Below, in pieces: positions 28,501 to 38,023 of a stretch of 64,000 bases of DNA. The stretch lies in NCBI GenBank assembly GCA_016789405.1, contig JAEUPQ010000014.1, positions 1-64,000 of the forward strand. The letters are read 5' to 3'. A program made the translations under genes and the position numbers. Origin of the DNA: Lysobacteraceae bacterium. Its GTDB lineage: Bacteria; Pseudomonadota; Gammaproteobacteria; Xanthomonadales; Xanthomonadaceae. Below the pieces are notes generated by a model, which was not told the DNA's origin, searched no databases, and saw only the letters and a list, made by a program, of their open reading frames with translations. Numbering within the stretch: the stretch's first letter is position 1; each line of letters starts with the position of its first letter.

Positions 28501-29792
28501 CAGCCCTGCTTCGCGCCGAGCCGCTGCGCGAGTTCGAGGCACAGGCGATCGGCTGCGGCGGCATCGCCGCCATCGCGCAGCAGTGCGGCGAGGCCACGCG
28601 TGGCGTCCGGCTGCAGCGGCGACTGCTCGAGCACCTTGCGATACCAGCCTTCTGCGCCGAGGCGATCGCCTCGCGCCTGGTGACGCTGCGCGATCACCAC
28701 GCCCAGTCGCGCATGCCATGGCCGGATCTGCGCCGGGTTGCGGTCGTAGCCGCGCGCCATCGCGGCATGCGCTCGCTCGAAGTACGGCAGCGCTTCGGCA
28801 TCGCGACCGAGGATTTCCAGTACGTCGCCGATATTGATCAGTGCCCCCCATGCGTCCGGGTCGAGGGCGACCGCACGCTGATAGGCATCCAGCGCGGCAT
28901 CCAGTTCGCCCTGCGCACTGGCGACGAATCCACGGGCCTTGTGCGCGGCCGACGATGTCGGGGCCAGCGACACCGCGCGTTCGGCCAGCTGCCGTGCGCG
29001 CGCCAGCTGCTGCGTTGCAGGCGGCCGGGCCAGGTGACCGTTGGCCAGCGCATCGCGCAACTGCGTGAATTCGGCAGGGCCGCTGCCCGGCTGTTCCGGC
29101 CAGCGCAGGCTGCGCTGGGTCAATGCATTGGCGAGGCCCGACAGCGCGGCGGGATCGTCGGGGTGCAGTCCCAGCACGCGCTGGTACAGCTCGATCGCCG
29201 CCTCGTTGTCGGCCCGCGAGAACTGGAAGTAGGTGTCGTCGGCGCGGGTGAGCAGCACCGCGGCGTCATCGCCCTTCGCGGCCCCGGCCATGGATCGATC
29301 CGCACGGAAATGCGCGGGGATCACGAAGACGACCAACGCCAGCGACACCGCGACCACGACGCAAAGCAATGGCCACAACCAGAGCGCGCGGCGCGATGGA
29401 CCCGCGTCGGCTGCCCGGAGCGATGTCCCGGCATCCTCCGGCGTGCTGCCCGCGGTCGCGTCAACGTCCTCGACCTCCACCAGCAACCGATAACCGCGCT
29501 TGGCGATCGTCTCGACGTAGCACGGCGACTTCGCATCGTCGCCCAGCGCCTGGCGCAGCTTCGACACCGTGCGCGCCAGCGCATCGTCGCCGACCACCAG
29601 TCCCGGCCACAGCGCCGCCATGATCTGGTCGCGCGACAGCACGCGGCCCGGATCTTCTGCGAGCAGGCAGAGCAGGTCCATCACCTTCGGTTCGACGCGC
29701 TGTTCGCCGTCGGGGCCGTGCAGCGCACAGGCGTCGCGGTCCACCCGCCAGTCGCCGATCCGGAAGGCATCCGTGCAACTGGTTGATTTCAC
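28497..29792 (-). CDS. CadC-like winged-helix regulator with membrane segment and TPR repeats
   Basis: 431 aa from GTG 29792. An OmpR/PhoB-type winged helix covers residues about 10-105 (EPKVMDLLCLLAEDPGRVLSRDQIM, YVETIAKRGYRLL). One transmembrane segment (LWLWPLLCVVVAVSLALVVFVI) lies about 135-160, and the rest is TPR repeats predicted to be periplasmic. This is the architecture of membrane-bound ToxR/CadC-type regulators. The GTG is chosen because the winged helix starts soon after and GAGGA lies 9 nt before it; ATG 29858 would add 22 residues. It is divergent from the S41 peptidase, a possible target. Confidence 0.85.
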   Translation of the reverse strand: MKSTSCTDAFRIGDWRVDRDACALHGPDGEQRVEPKVMDLLCLLAEDPGRVLSRDQIMAALWPGLVVGDDALARTVSKLRQALGDDAKSPCYVETIAKRGYRLLVEVEDVDATAGSTPEDAGTSLRAADAGPSRRALWLWPLLCVVVAVSLALVVFVIPAHFRADRSMAGAAKGDDAAVLLTRADDTYFQFSRADNEAAIELYQRVLGLHPDDPAALSGLANALTQRSLRWPEQPGSGPAEFTQLRDALANGHLARPPATQQLARARQLAERAVSLAPTSSAAHKARGFVASAQGELDAALDAYQRAVALDPDAWGALINIGDVLEILGRDAEALPYFERAHAAMARGYDRNPAQIRPWHARLGVVIAQRHQARGDRLGAEGWYRKVLEQSPLQPDATRGLAALLRDGGDAAAADRLCLELAQRLGAKQGC

Positions 29793-29905
29793 GGGCGAAC
29801 ATCCTCGGGGAGGAAAAGATCGGGAGAAGAGGAGCCGGCGGTCATGGTGGTCTAGCATCGTCGGCGCTGGGATGGCTCGCAACCACAGACCGCGCCGGAG
29901 TCCAC

Positions 29906-31396
29906 ATGTTCACGCTGCCCCGTTCCTTCGCCGCCCGGCTGCTCGCGCCGCTGCTGCTTGCCAGCCTGGCCGCCACCGCAGCCTGCGCCGCCGCACCCGT
30001 CGACGGCGAGACCCGCTACCCGGTCGAAGACCTGCGCGCGGACTTCGACGCCCTGCATGCCGGCCTGCGCGCCGCACATGTCGATCTGTACGCGCGCCGG
30101 TCGAAAGCCGAATACGACGCCCTGCATCGGACGATGCGCGCCGAGCTGGATGCCCCGCTCACCGCCGCCGAGGCGCGCGTGCGCTTCCAGCGCTTCGCGG
30201 CGTTCGGCCGGGTCGCGCATGCGCGCGTCGAGCCGCCGATGGACGCCTGGGAGACCTATCGCGGCAGCGGTGGCAAGGCATTTCCGCTGTTCCTGCGCGT
30301 GGTCGACGACCAGGTGTACGTCACCGACACCGTCGGCGACATCGCGGAGGTCACGGCAGGCGACGTGCTGCTGGAGGTCGACGGCCAAGCTGTCGACGAC
30401 TGGCTGGCGCCGGCGCGCGCGCTGATCTCGGCCGACAACGACCATCTGCGCGATACGCAGCTGGAAACGCGACTGCCGATGCTGGCCTGGTTGGCGCATG
30501 GCGCGCGGGAACGCTTCGCGATCACCGTGCGCAAGGCCGATGGGCGCAAGGTCGATGCGGTGGCGCCTGCGCGCAGCCGCGCCGAATACGGCACGCTGAT
30601 GGCGGCGCGAGCACCGCGCTTCGAACTCGACTGGAATGCGCGCGAAGCACGCATGCTGGACGGCGGCATCGCCTACCTGCGCCCCGGTCCGTTCTACGAC
30701 AACCGGCCCGATGCGAGCTCGCCATGGGACAACACCGCGTTCCTCGCCTTCATCGACAAGGCGTTCGCCGATGCCATCGCCGGCGATGCGCGCGCATTGC
30801 TCATCGACCTGCGCGACAACCCCGGTGGCGACAACGCCTTCAGCGACCCGATGCTGTCCTGGATCGCCGACAAGCCCTTCCGCTTCACGCACCGGTTCGA
30901 GGTCCGGGTCAGCGCGCAGACCACCGCATCCAACCGCAAGCGGCTGCAGGACACCGGCAACGCTGCCGACAGCCTGTCGGCGCGCTTCGATGCGCTGTAT
31001 CGCGGAAAGCCGGATGGTGCGCGCGTCGAATTCCCGATCGACTGGGCGCAGCCGCGCGCAGATCGTCGCTTCCGGGGCAAGGTCTTCGTGCTGGTCAACC
31101 GTCATTCGTACTCGAACGCCGTGTCGGTCGCGTCGATCGTGCAGGACTTCGGTTTCGGCACGGTCCTGGGCGAAGAGACCGCCGACCTCGCCAGCACACT
31201 GGGTGCGATGGAGCAGTTCACGCTGCCGCGCACCGGGATCGAGGTCGGCTATCCGAAGGCACGCATCCTGCGTCCGAACGGCGACGCGCGCCCGCGCGGC
31301 GTGGTGCCGGACATCGCGATCGACACGCCGATCGTGGCCGGGACCGAAGACGTGGTGCTTCATCGCGCACTCGAGGCCATGTCGCGCGGACGCTGA
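29906..31396 (+). CDS. Secreted S41-family peptidase
   Basis: 496 aa with signal peptide (ARLLAPLLLASLAATAACAA; C27 context ATAAC is lipobox-like, so it may be a lipoprotein). A PDZ-like region is about 115-165 (GDVLLEVDGQAVDDW). The S41 core shows ALLIDLRDNPGGDNAF, VFVLVNRHSYSNAVSVASI with the nucleophilic Ser (HSYSN) and LGEETADLAS. C-terminal-processing-type proteases act on periplasmic or extracytoplasmic substrates. GGAG precedes the ATG. Divergent from the CadC-like regulator and followed by an ABC exporter. Confidence 0.9.
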   Translation: MFTLPRSFAARLLAPLLLASLAATAACAAAPVDGETRYPVEDLRADFDALHAGLRAAHVDLYARRSKAEYDALHRTMRAELDAPLTAAEARVRFQRFAAFGRVAHARVEPPMDAWETYRGSGGKAFPLFLRVVDDQVYVTDTVGDIAEVTAGDVLLEVDGQAVDDWLAPARALISADNDHLRDTQLETRLPMLAWLAHGARERFAITVRKADGRKVDAVAPARSRAEYGTLMAARAPRFELDWNAREARMLDGGIAYLRPGPFYDNRPDASSPWDNTAFLAFIDKAFADAIAGDARALLIDLRDNPGGDNAFSDPMLSWIADKPFRFTHRFEVRVSAQTTASNRKRLQDTGNAADSLSARFDALYRGKPDGARVEFPIDWAQPRADRRFRGKVFVLVNRHSYSNAVSVASIVQDFGFGTVLGEETADLASTLGAMEQFTLPRTGIEVGYPKARILRPNGDARPRGVVPDIAIDTPIVAGTEDVVLHRALEAMSRGR

Positions 31397-31512
31397 TGCA
31401 GGAGGTCCCCCTGCCTTCCGGCAGGTGTGGCACGCGTCCGGCTTGCGTTGAATGGGGCACGGCGCGCGGCGCGATGCACCACGCCACGCGCCGCGCCACT
31501 TCGGAGATCCAC

Positions 31513-32460
31513 GTGCCCTGCCTCCAGACCCACGCCCTCGTCCACCGCTACGGCAACGACCTCGTCCTCGACGGGATCGACCTGATGGTGCCCGACGGCA
31601 GCATCTATGGTTTCCTCGGCCCGAACGGCGCCGGCAAGACCACCACCCTGCGCCTGCTGCTCGGCCTGCTGCGCAAGCAGCAGGGCGACATCGCGATCTT
31701 CGGGCGGCATCTCGACGAGGACCGCATCGGTCTGCTGCGTCGCATCGGCTCGATGATCGAAAGTCCTTCGTTCTACGACCACCTCACCGCGCGCGAGAAC
31801 CTCGCGCTGCTGCAGAAGATCCATCGCTGTCCGCCCGCGTCCATCGACGAGGTGCTGGCGCTGGTCGGCCTGACCCACACCGGCCGCAAGCGCGCGGGAC
31901 AGTTCTCGCTGGGCATGAAGCAGCGCCTGGGCCTGGCCGTCGCGCTGCTGCACTCGCCCGACCTGCTGATCCTCGACGAACCCAGCAACGGCCTGGACCC
32001 GAACGGCATCATCGAGATGCGCGAACTGCTGCAGCGTCTCAACCGCGAACGCGGCATCACCATCCTCGTCTCCAGCCACCTGCTGCCCGAAGTCGAGAAG
32101 CTGGCCACGCACGTCGGCATCCTGCATCGCGGCCGGCTGATGTTCCAGGGCACGATCGGCGATCTGCAGGCACGCCAGCACCAGCGACGCGCCCTGCGCC
32201 TGCGCACGAGCGACGATCATGCGGCAATGACCCTGCTCGGCCGCACCGGCCTCGCGGTCGCGCGCGACGCCGATGCACTGGTGCTGCCGGCGCAGGACGA
32301 TGCCGGTGTCGCCACGCTCAATCGCCTGCTGGTGTCGGCCGGTGTCGACGTGTTCGAGCTCGCGCCGGAACGCGGCGACCTGGAGCGGATCTTCATGGAC
32401 ATCGTCGACGACCGCATCGACGGTCGCGCGGCCGTCGTGCCGCAACGGGAGGCCGCATGA
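31513..32460 (+). CDS. ABC transporter ATP-binding protein
   Basis: 315 aa. Walker A GPNGAGKTT, Q-loop region, signature FSLGMKQR, and Walker B LLILDEPSNGLDPNG are all present, followed by a C-terminal extension of about 100 aa as in bacitracin/lantibiotic-immunity type (CcmA/BcrA) exporters. The GTG start at 31513 is chosen from GGA 8 nt before it and from family length; ATG 31474 is an alternative. Ends in an ATGA overlap with the permease. Confidence 0.9.
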   Translation: MPCLQTHALVHRYGNDLVLDGIDLMVPDGSIYGFLGPNGAGKTTTLRLLLGLLRKQQGDIAIFGRHLDEDRIGLLRRIGSMIESPSFYDHLTARENLALLQKIHRCPPASIDEVLALVGLTHTGRKRAGQFSLGMKQRLGLAVALLHSPDLLILDEPSNGLDPNGIIEMRELLQRLNRERGITILVSSHLLPEVEKLATHVGILHRGRLMFQGTIGDLQARQHQRRALRLRTSDDHAAMTLLGRTGLAVARDADALVLPAQDDAGVATLNRLLVSAGVDVFELAPERGDLERIFMDIVDDRIDGRAAVVPQREAA

Positions 32461-33254
32461 GCGCCGTCCTCCATCGCGCCACCTTCTTCGACGCGCTGCA
32501 GTGCGAGTGGCTGAAGCAGCGGCGCAGCCTGTCCGCCTGGCTGGTCCTGGTCGGCGGCTTCTTCGTCCCGGCGATGATGCTCGCCGCGCGCCTGTGGAAC
32601 CACGAGGACCTGCCCGCGGTGCATGCCAGCGCGCACTACTGGCCGGCGCTGTGGAAGAAGGCCTGGGAATTCACCGCAATGTTCCTGCTGCCGATGGGCA
32701 CGATCTTCGCCGCGAGCCTGATCGCGCAGATCGAGCACCGCAACAACGCCTGGAAGCAGGTGCACGCACTGCCGCTGTCGGTGCCGACGATCTTCTTCGC
32801 CAAGCTGGCGATCATCGTCGGCATGCTGCTGCAGTACCTGCTGCTGTTCTTCGTCGGCCTGGTCCTGGTCGCCTTGCTGCCGTCGCTGCTGCCCGGCGTG
32901 GACCTGCCGAAGGGCGCGATTCCTTACGATGTCTTCCTGCGCGACAGCCTGGTGTTCCTCGCCGGCTGCCTGCCGATCGTCGCGCTGCAGTACCTGCTCA
33001 GCCTGCGCTTCCGCAATTTCATGGTGCCGATCGGCGTGGGCTTCGTGCTGTGGCTGGCCTCGCTGATGACGCTGCCGTGGAAATGGGGCTGGCTGCTGCC
33101 CTATCGCTACACGATCTACCACTACCTCACCGAGGTGGCCGACGCGCCCTTGCCGGTGCCGATGGTCGACACCGCGTGGATGGCGCTGGGCTGGTGCGCG
33201 ATCTTCATCGTCGCCGGTTACGCGCTGTTCGCGACGGCGAAGCAGAAGGGCTGA
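32457..33254 (+). CDS. ABC-2 type permease
   Basis: 265 aa with six hydrophobic segments (first about residues 27-48, last about 240-260). The N-terminus ALQCEWLKQRRSLSAWLVLVGG matches lantibiotic-immunity/BcrB-type permeases. It pairs with the ATPase just upstream through a 4-nt overlap. One permease and one ATPase suggest a homodimeric exporter; the substrate, perhaps an antimicrobial peptide or lipid, is not evident from sequence. Confidence 0.88.
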   Translation: MSAVLHRATFFDALQCEWLKQRRSLSAWLVLVGGFFVPAMMLAARLWNHEDLPAVHASAHYWPALWKKAWEFTAMFLLPMGTIFAASLIAQIEHRNNAWKQVHALPLSVPTIFFAKLAIIVGMLLQYLLLFFVGLVLVALLPSLLPGVDLPKGAIPYDVFLRDSLVFLAGCLPIVALQYLLSLRFRNFMVPIGVGFVLWLASLMTLPWKWGWLLPYRYTIYHYLTEVADAPLPVPMVDTAWMALGWCAIFIVAGYALFATAKQKG

Positions 33255-33301
33255 GCGTGTAACCTGGACATCGTCCGCTTCCGCCGATCATCGAGACCGG
33301 G

Positions 33302-34123
33302 ATGAAGATCTTCACGCACGGCGGTTTCTATGGCGCGTTCGAACACCGTCGCCGCATCGATGACAGCGCGGTCGATGACAGCACGCACGCGATCGAACTG
33401 GCGGAGCTGCAGCCGACCGTGCCCGAGCATGAAGTCGAGGTCCACACCCACGCTGACGCGCATTTCGTGCTGGTGCTGTCCGGGAAATACGTGAGCAGCG
33501 CGCGCGGGATGCCGGCAGTCAGCGTCCGTCCTGCGCTCGTGTACAACCCCCCGGGCACCACGCACCGCGACTGCTTCCGCGGCCTCGATGGTCGCTTCTT
33601 CACCCTGTCGATCCCGGCCGATGCGCTCGCCGGCCGCGTGCTTCCCATGCAGGCTTTGAAAGCCGGTGCGATCGCCGAGCACCGCATGCGCCGCGTGCGC
33701 GCGGAACTGGCGCGCTGGGACGACGTCTCGCCGCTGGCGGTGGACGATGGCATCGAGGCCGTGCTCGATGGCCTGCAGCGCCGCATCGTCGACACGGGCG
33801 ATGGACCGGCCTGGCTGGCCCGTGCGCACGAGCGGCTGCGAGACGACTGTGCGCATCCGCCGCGCATGGCCGAACTGGCGCGGCACGCAGGCGTGCACCC
33901 GGTCGCGTTCGCACGCGCATTCCGCCGTCGCTACGGCTGTTCGCCCGGCGAGTACCTGCGCGAATGCCGGCTGGACCGCGCGGTCGACCTGCTGCTGCGA
34001 CGTCCCCGCCTGGCATTGGCCGACGTCGCGGCGCGCGCCGGCTATGCCGACCAGGCGCACTTCAACCACGCGTTCCGCGCGTCCTTCGGCTGTACTCCCG
34101 GTACGTATCGCCGCGCGGCCTGA
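33302..34123 (+). CDS. AraC-family transcriptional regulator
   Basis: 273 aa. N-terminal cupin-like sensory domain ([32 protein letters not shown]) at about 1-115. C-terminal tandem helix-turn-helix AraC domain at about 180-272 ([63 protein letters not shown]). It lies between the ABC exporter and a serine hydrolase gene in the same direction and probably controls the downstream gene. Confidence 0.93.
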   Translation: MKIFTHGGFYGAFEHRRRIDDSAVDDSTHAIELAELQPTVPEHEVEVHTHADAHFVLVLSGKYVSSARGMPAVSVRPALVYNPPGTTHRDCFRGLDGRFFTLSIPADALAGRVLPMQALKAGAIAEHRMRRVRAELARWDDVSPLAVDDGIEAVLDGLQRRIVDTGDGPAWLARAHERLRDDCAHPPRMAELARHAGVHPVAFARAFRRRYGCSPGEYLRECRLDRAVDLLLRRPRLALADVAARAGYADQAHFNHAFRASFGCTPGTYRRAA

Positions 34124-34217
34124 AGCAGGCAGGACGCGCCCCCGGTTCACTGCGTACAAAACGACGCCGACCGCCCCTGCTAGCGTAGCGGCATCGCCTT
34201 TCGTTCCCGGGACCTCC

Positions 34218-35261
34218 ATGCACCGCCACATCCTCGTTCCCCTGTTGCTGCTGACCGCCGTCTCCGCACGCGCCGCCACGCCCGACCCCTTCGCCGACGC
34301 GACGCGCGCGATCGAAGCCGGCGAGTACAAGCAGATCACCAGCGTGCTCGTCGCCCGCGACGGCCAGGTGGTGTACGAGCGCTATTTCGATGCGGGCGGC
34401 GCCGAGGCGCGGCGCAACTCCCGCTCCGCGACCAAGACCGTCGCCGGCATGCTGCTCGGCCTGGCCATCGCGGACGGCAAGGTGCCGAACGCACGGACAC
34501 CCATGCTGCCGTACCTCGGCAAGCGGCCGCCGATGGCGAACCCCGATCCGCGCAAGGCGCAGATCACCTTCGAGGACCTGGCGACGATGTCCTCGCTGCT
34601 CGAGTGCCACGACGAAAACCAGTATTCGCGCGGCAACGAGGAACGCATGTACCTGGTCGAGGACTGGGTCGGCTTCTATCTCGACCTGCCGATCCAGGGA
34701 TTCCCGGCCTGGATGCCCAAGCCCGCCGATTCGCCGTACGGTCGCAACTTCCGTTATTGCACGGCAGGCGTGACCACATTGGGCGCCGCGATCCAGGGCG
34801 CCGTCGGCGAACGCCTGGATGCCTACGCGCAGCGCAGGCTGTTCGACCCGCTGGGCATCGCGAAGCCCCAATGGCAGTTCTCGCCGCTGGGCCTGCCGCA
34901 GGCGGGTGGCGGACTGGGCCTGCGCAGCCGCGATCTGTACGCGCTCGGCCAGCTCTACCTCGATGGCGGCCGTCGCGACGGTCGGCAACTCATGCCGGCG
35001 GACTGGGTGAAGACTTCCGTCGCGCCGCATGCGCGCGTCGACGAGGGCATCGAATACGGCTACCTCTGGTGGCGCATGCAGTTCCCGGTCAAGGGCACGA
35101 CCTGGCATTCGTTCGCCATGAACGGCGCCGGCGGCAATACCGTCCAGGTGTTCCCCGAGCAACGGGCGGTGGTCGTCATCACCACGACCAATTTCGATGT
35201 CCCGCAGCCACATCGCTTCACCGCGAAGCTGCTCATGGAGAAGCTGCTGCCCGCCCTGTGA
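34218..35261 (+). CDS. Secreted S12-type serine hydrolase (beta-lactamase family)
   Basis: 347 aa with a short signal peptide ([14 protein letters not shown]). S12/class-C beta-lactamase fold: SxxK motif in SATK about residue 73-76, Tyr motif position occupied by YCT (about 180, usual form YSN), and a KTG-like box replaced by NGAGGNT. These enzymes act as esterases, D-amino-acid peptidases or transpeptidase-like hydrolases; resistance function is not implied. The ATG is preceded by GGGACCTCC. Confidence 0.88.
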   Translation: MHRHILVPLLLLTAVSARAATPDPFADATRAIEAGEYKQITSVLVARDGQVVYERYFDAGGAEARRNSRSATKTVAGMLLGLAIADGKVPNARTPMLPYLGKRPPMANPDPRKAQITFEDLATMSSLLECHDENQYSRGNEERMYLVEDWVGFYLDLPIQGFPAWMPKPADSPYGRNFRYCTAGVTTLGAAIQGAVGERLDAYAQRRLFDPLGIAKPQWQFSPLGLPQAGGGLGLRSRDLYALGQLYLDGGRRDGRQLMPADWVKTSVAPHARVDEGIEYGYLWWRMQFPVKGTTWHSFAMNGAGGNTVQVFPEQRAVVVITTTNFDVPQPHRFTAKLLMEKLLPAL

Positions 35262-35266
35262 CGCGT

Positions 35267-35286
35267 CGATGCGCCGGGACGCATCG
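35267..35286. terminator. Hairpin between convergent serine hydrolase and nadB
   Basis: A 7-bp stem CGATGCG/CGCATCG with a 6-nt loop, 6 nt past the serine-hydrolase stop. The convergent gene nadB ends at 35337. Bidirectional termination is plausible, but there is no T-run. Confidence 0.45.
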
Positions 35287-35336
35287 CGGAACGGCCAGTC
35301 GCAACGTGCCCTGCCGGGCGTCCTGTCGTCAGCGCA

Positions 35337-36809
35337 TCACGCCTGCGCGTCCGCGATGGCCGGCACCGCATCGCGCCGGTAATGGGCACCGACCGACTCC
35401 TGCCGCGCCATCGCCGACCGCAGGATCGCCAGGGCAACGATGCCCTCGCGGCTTCGCGCAAGGATCGGATCGGCGCTGATCCGGCCTGCGAACGCATGCA
35501 TCGCATCGTGTTCGCGCTCCGGACCCAGCGTCGACCAGATGCCGCTGCGCAGCGTCGACAGCGCAGCGCCCGCCAGGGCATCGCTGCCGACCTGCCGGAG
35601 CGGCTGTTCGTCGTGGTCCGCGCCGACGGGCACCGCATCGTCGAGCGACAATCCCAGGCGACGCCCGAAAATCGCGCCTTCGAGCAGGGAATTGCTGGCC
35701 AGTCGGTTCGCACCGTGGACGCGGTTGCAGGCAACCTCTCCGACCGCGCGCAGACCGGCGACGCTGGTCCTGCCTTCGAGATCGGCCTTCAATCCGCCCA
35801 TGTGGAAATGCGCGGCCGGGACCACCGGAATCAGGTCGCGCCGTGGATCCAGCCCGTGTTCCATGCAGATCGCGAAGATCGTGGGGAAACGCTGGGGCCA
35901 TTCGCTGTCGATCCGGCGCGCGTCGAGGAAGACGCTGTTGCCATCGCGATACGAGCGCCAGACACGCCGGGCCACGATGTCGCGCGGCGCAAGGTCGCCC
36001 AGCGGATGCTCGCCCACCATGATCCTGCGACCGGTGTCGTCCACGAGGAACGCCCCGGCGCCTCTCACCGCTTCGCTGATCAGCGGCAGTCGATGCTGGA
36101 CATCACGGTGTCCGGGCTTGAGCACGGTCGGGTGGAACTGCACGAATTCGAGATCGCGCGGCTCCGCGCCCGCTTCGATGCCCAGCGCCAGGCCAGCGCC
36201 ATCGCACTCGGGCGGATTGCTCGTCCACTGGAACAGGCCGCCGATGCCGCCCGTCGCCAGCACCACCTCCGTGCCCTCGATGCAGCGGATCCGGCCGTCC
36301 TGCGTGCGCACGCGCACGCCGCAGACGCGATGGCCGCGCATCAGGAGACGGTCGACATGGGCATGCTCGAGACAGGTGATGCCTGGTCGATCGGCAACCC
36401 GATCGGACAACGCGTCCACGATGTACCTGCCACTGGAATCCCCCCCCGCATGCAGGATCCGGCGATGGCTGTGCCCGCCTTCCAGGCACAGGGCGGGTCC
36501 CTCGGGCCCGCGATCGAATGCGACGCCCTGCGCTTCGAGCCAGTCGATGGTTTCGCGCGCCTGCGACGTGAGCACGTCGACCGCAACCGGATCGTTCACG
36601 CCCGCGCCAGCAGAGAAGGTGTCCCGGGCATGATGCTCGGGACTGTCCTCGGGCAACCATGAAGCGGCGATGCCACCCTGCGCCCATCGCGTCGCGCCGC
36701 TGCGCGAGAGCTGGCCGCGCGTGAGCAGGAGCACGGGCTGTCGACGGATCGACAGGGCCGTGCTGAGTCCGGCAATGCCAGCGCCGACGATGATGACGGG
36801 AGGAACCAT
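35337..36809 (-). CDS. nadB: L-aspartate oxidase
   Basis: Cytoplasmic FAD enzyme oxidising L-aspartate to iminoaspartate for NAD synthesis, 490 aa. The Rossmann FAD motif is near the N-terminus (IIVGAGIAGLSTAL), followed by TRWAQGGIAA and SGRYIVDAL, and by the substrate-loop and FAD-binding motifs PAAHFHMGGLKADLEG and GANRLASNSLLEG. It sits 57 nt downstream of nadA, giving an operon nadA-nadB that supplies quinolinate. Confidence 0.96.
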   Translation of the reverse strand: MVPPVIIVGAGIAGLSTALSIRRQPVLLLTRGQLSRSGATRWAQGGIAASWLPEDSPEHHARDTFSAGAGVNDPVAVDVLTSQARETIDWLEAQGVAFDRGPEGPALCLEGGHSHRRILHAGGDSSGRYIVDALSDRVADRPGITCLEHAHVDRLLMRGHRVCGVRVRTQDGRIRCIEGTEVVLATGGIGGLFQWTSNPPECDGAGLALGIEAGAEPRDLEFVQFHPTVLKPGHRDVQHRLPLISEAVRGAGAFLVDDTGRRIMVGEHPLGDLAPRDIVARRVWRSYRDGNSVFLDARRIDSEWPQRFPTIFAICMEHGLDPRRDLIPVVPAAHFHMGGLKADLEGRTSVAGLRAVGEVACNRVHGANRLASNSLLEGAIFGRRLGLSLDDAVPVGADHDEQPLRQVGSDALAGAALSTLRSGIWSTLGPEREHDAMHAFAGRISADPILARSREGIVALAILRSAMARQESVGAHYRRDAVPAIADAQA

Positions 36810-36866
36810 GTCCTGTGGCTTCCTTCAGGGCGTTTGCTTGGGAGCGTCTGCTTCAGGGCGTCCGCA

Positions 36867-37895
36867 TCACACGGCGTCCCGCCGACCGACCGCCAGCATC
36901 CGCTCCAGGGCACGACGCGCGCCTGCGGCGATCTCCGCAGGCACGTGCACTTCGGGCGACATGTCGCGCAGGCAGCGGTAGATGCCGGGCAGCGTGATGC
37001 GCTGCATGTGCGGGCAGAGGTTGCACGGCTTGACGAAGTCGATCTCCGGGAACTCCACGCGCAGGTTGTCCGCCATCGAGCATTCGGTGATCAGCGCGAC
37101 GCGCTCCGGGCGCTCGCGGCGCAGCCACGACGACATCGCCGTCGTGGATCCGACGAAATCCGCGGCATCGAGGACATCGGGCGGGCATTCGGGATGGGCG
37201 ACGACCGCCGCCTTGAACTTGTCCCTGACCTGCTGGACCTGGTGCGATGTGAATCGCTCGTGCACCTCGCACGCGCCTTCCCACAGGATCAGCTCCACGG
37301 ACGTGTGCTTGGCGACGTGCGCGCCCAGGTACTTGTCCGGCAGGAAAAGCACGCGATCGGTGCCCATCGCTTCCACCACCTGCAGCGCGTTGGCCGAGGT
37401 GCAGCAGGCATCGGATTCCGCCTTGACCTCTGCGCTCGTGTTCACGTACGTCACGACCGGCACGCCGGGATACATAGCGCGCAGGCGACGCACGTCCGCA
37501 CCGGTGATCGAGGACGCGAGCGAACAGCCCGCCCCGAGATCGGGGATCAGCACCGTCCGGTCCGGCGCCAGCACCTTCGCGCTCTCGGCCATGAAGTGCA
37601 CGCCGCAGAGCACCACGACATCGGCATCCACCTTCGCGCTTTCCTGGGCCAGCGCCAGCGAATCGCCGGTGAAATCCGCAACCGTGTGGAAGATCTCGGG
37701 CGCCTGGTAGTTATGCGCCATGATCACGGCATTGCGCTCGCGCTTGAGCTTTCGAATGGCATCGATCCACGGCACGTGGAATTCCCATTCGAGGCACGGA
37801 ATGCGGTCCTTCAGCGTTTTCCCGAGATCGGCGTACTTTTCGAGAAGCTCTTCCGACGGCTCCATCACCTGCACATCATCGATAATCATCGACAT
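36867..37895 (-). CDS. nadA: Quinolinate synthase
   Basis: [4Fe-4S] enzyme condensing iminoaspartate with dihydroxyacetone phosphate to quinolinate. 342 aa, the usual length. Cluster ligands are likely Cys97 (VVLCGVHFM), Cys209 (WEGACEVH) and Cys294 or Cys291 (PCNLCPHM). MAHNYQAPE and GDSLALAQ substrate motifs are visible. It is first in the nadA-nadB operon. Confidence 0.97.
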   Translation of the reverse strand: MSMIIDDVQVMEPSEELLEKYADLGKTLKDRIPCLEWEFHVPWIDAIRKLKRERNAVIMAHNYQAPEIFHTVADFTGDSLALAQESAKVDADVVVLCGVHFMAESAKVLAPDRTVLIPDLGAGCSLASSITGADVRRLRAMYPGVPVVTYVNTSAEVKAESDACCTSANALQVVEAMGTDRVLFLPDKYLGAHVAKHTSVELILWEGACEVHERFTSHQVQQVRDKFKAAVVAHPECPPDVLDAADFVGSTTAMSSWLRRERPERVALITECSMADNLRVEFPEIDFVKPCNLCPHMQRITLPGIYRCLRDMSPEVHVPAEIAAGARRALERMLAVGRRDAV

Positions 37896-37962
37896 CCCAG
37901 CTCATTCCTTTCGAGTCTTCCGACCCAATCATTCAGGGTGATCAACAAGAGTGCCGCGACGC

Positions 37963-38006
37963 GCACCTGGCGTGTCCGTACGACGAATGCCGTACGGACC
38001 AGGTGC
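37963..38006 (-). terminator. Terminator hairpin of the ABC/aminotransferase operon
   Basis: A long inverted repeat: GCACCTGG-(CGT)-GTCCGTAC pairs with GTACGGAC-CAGGTGC around a 10-nt loop, 18 nt past the aminotransferase stop. It separates that operon from nadA, which is read in the same direction from 37895. Confidence 0.65.
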
Positions 38007-38023
38007 ACGCAGGCACCCGCGTT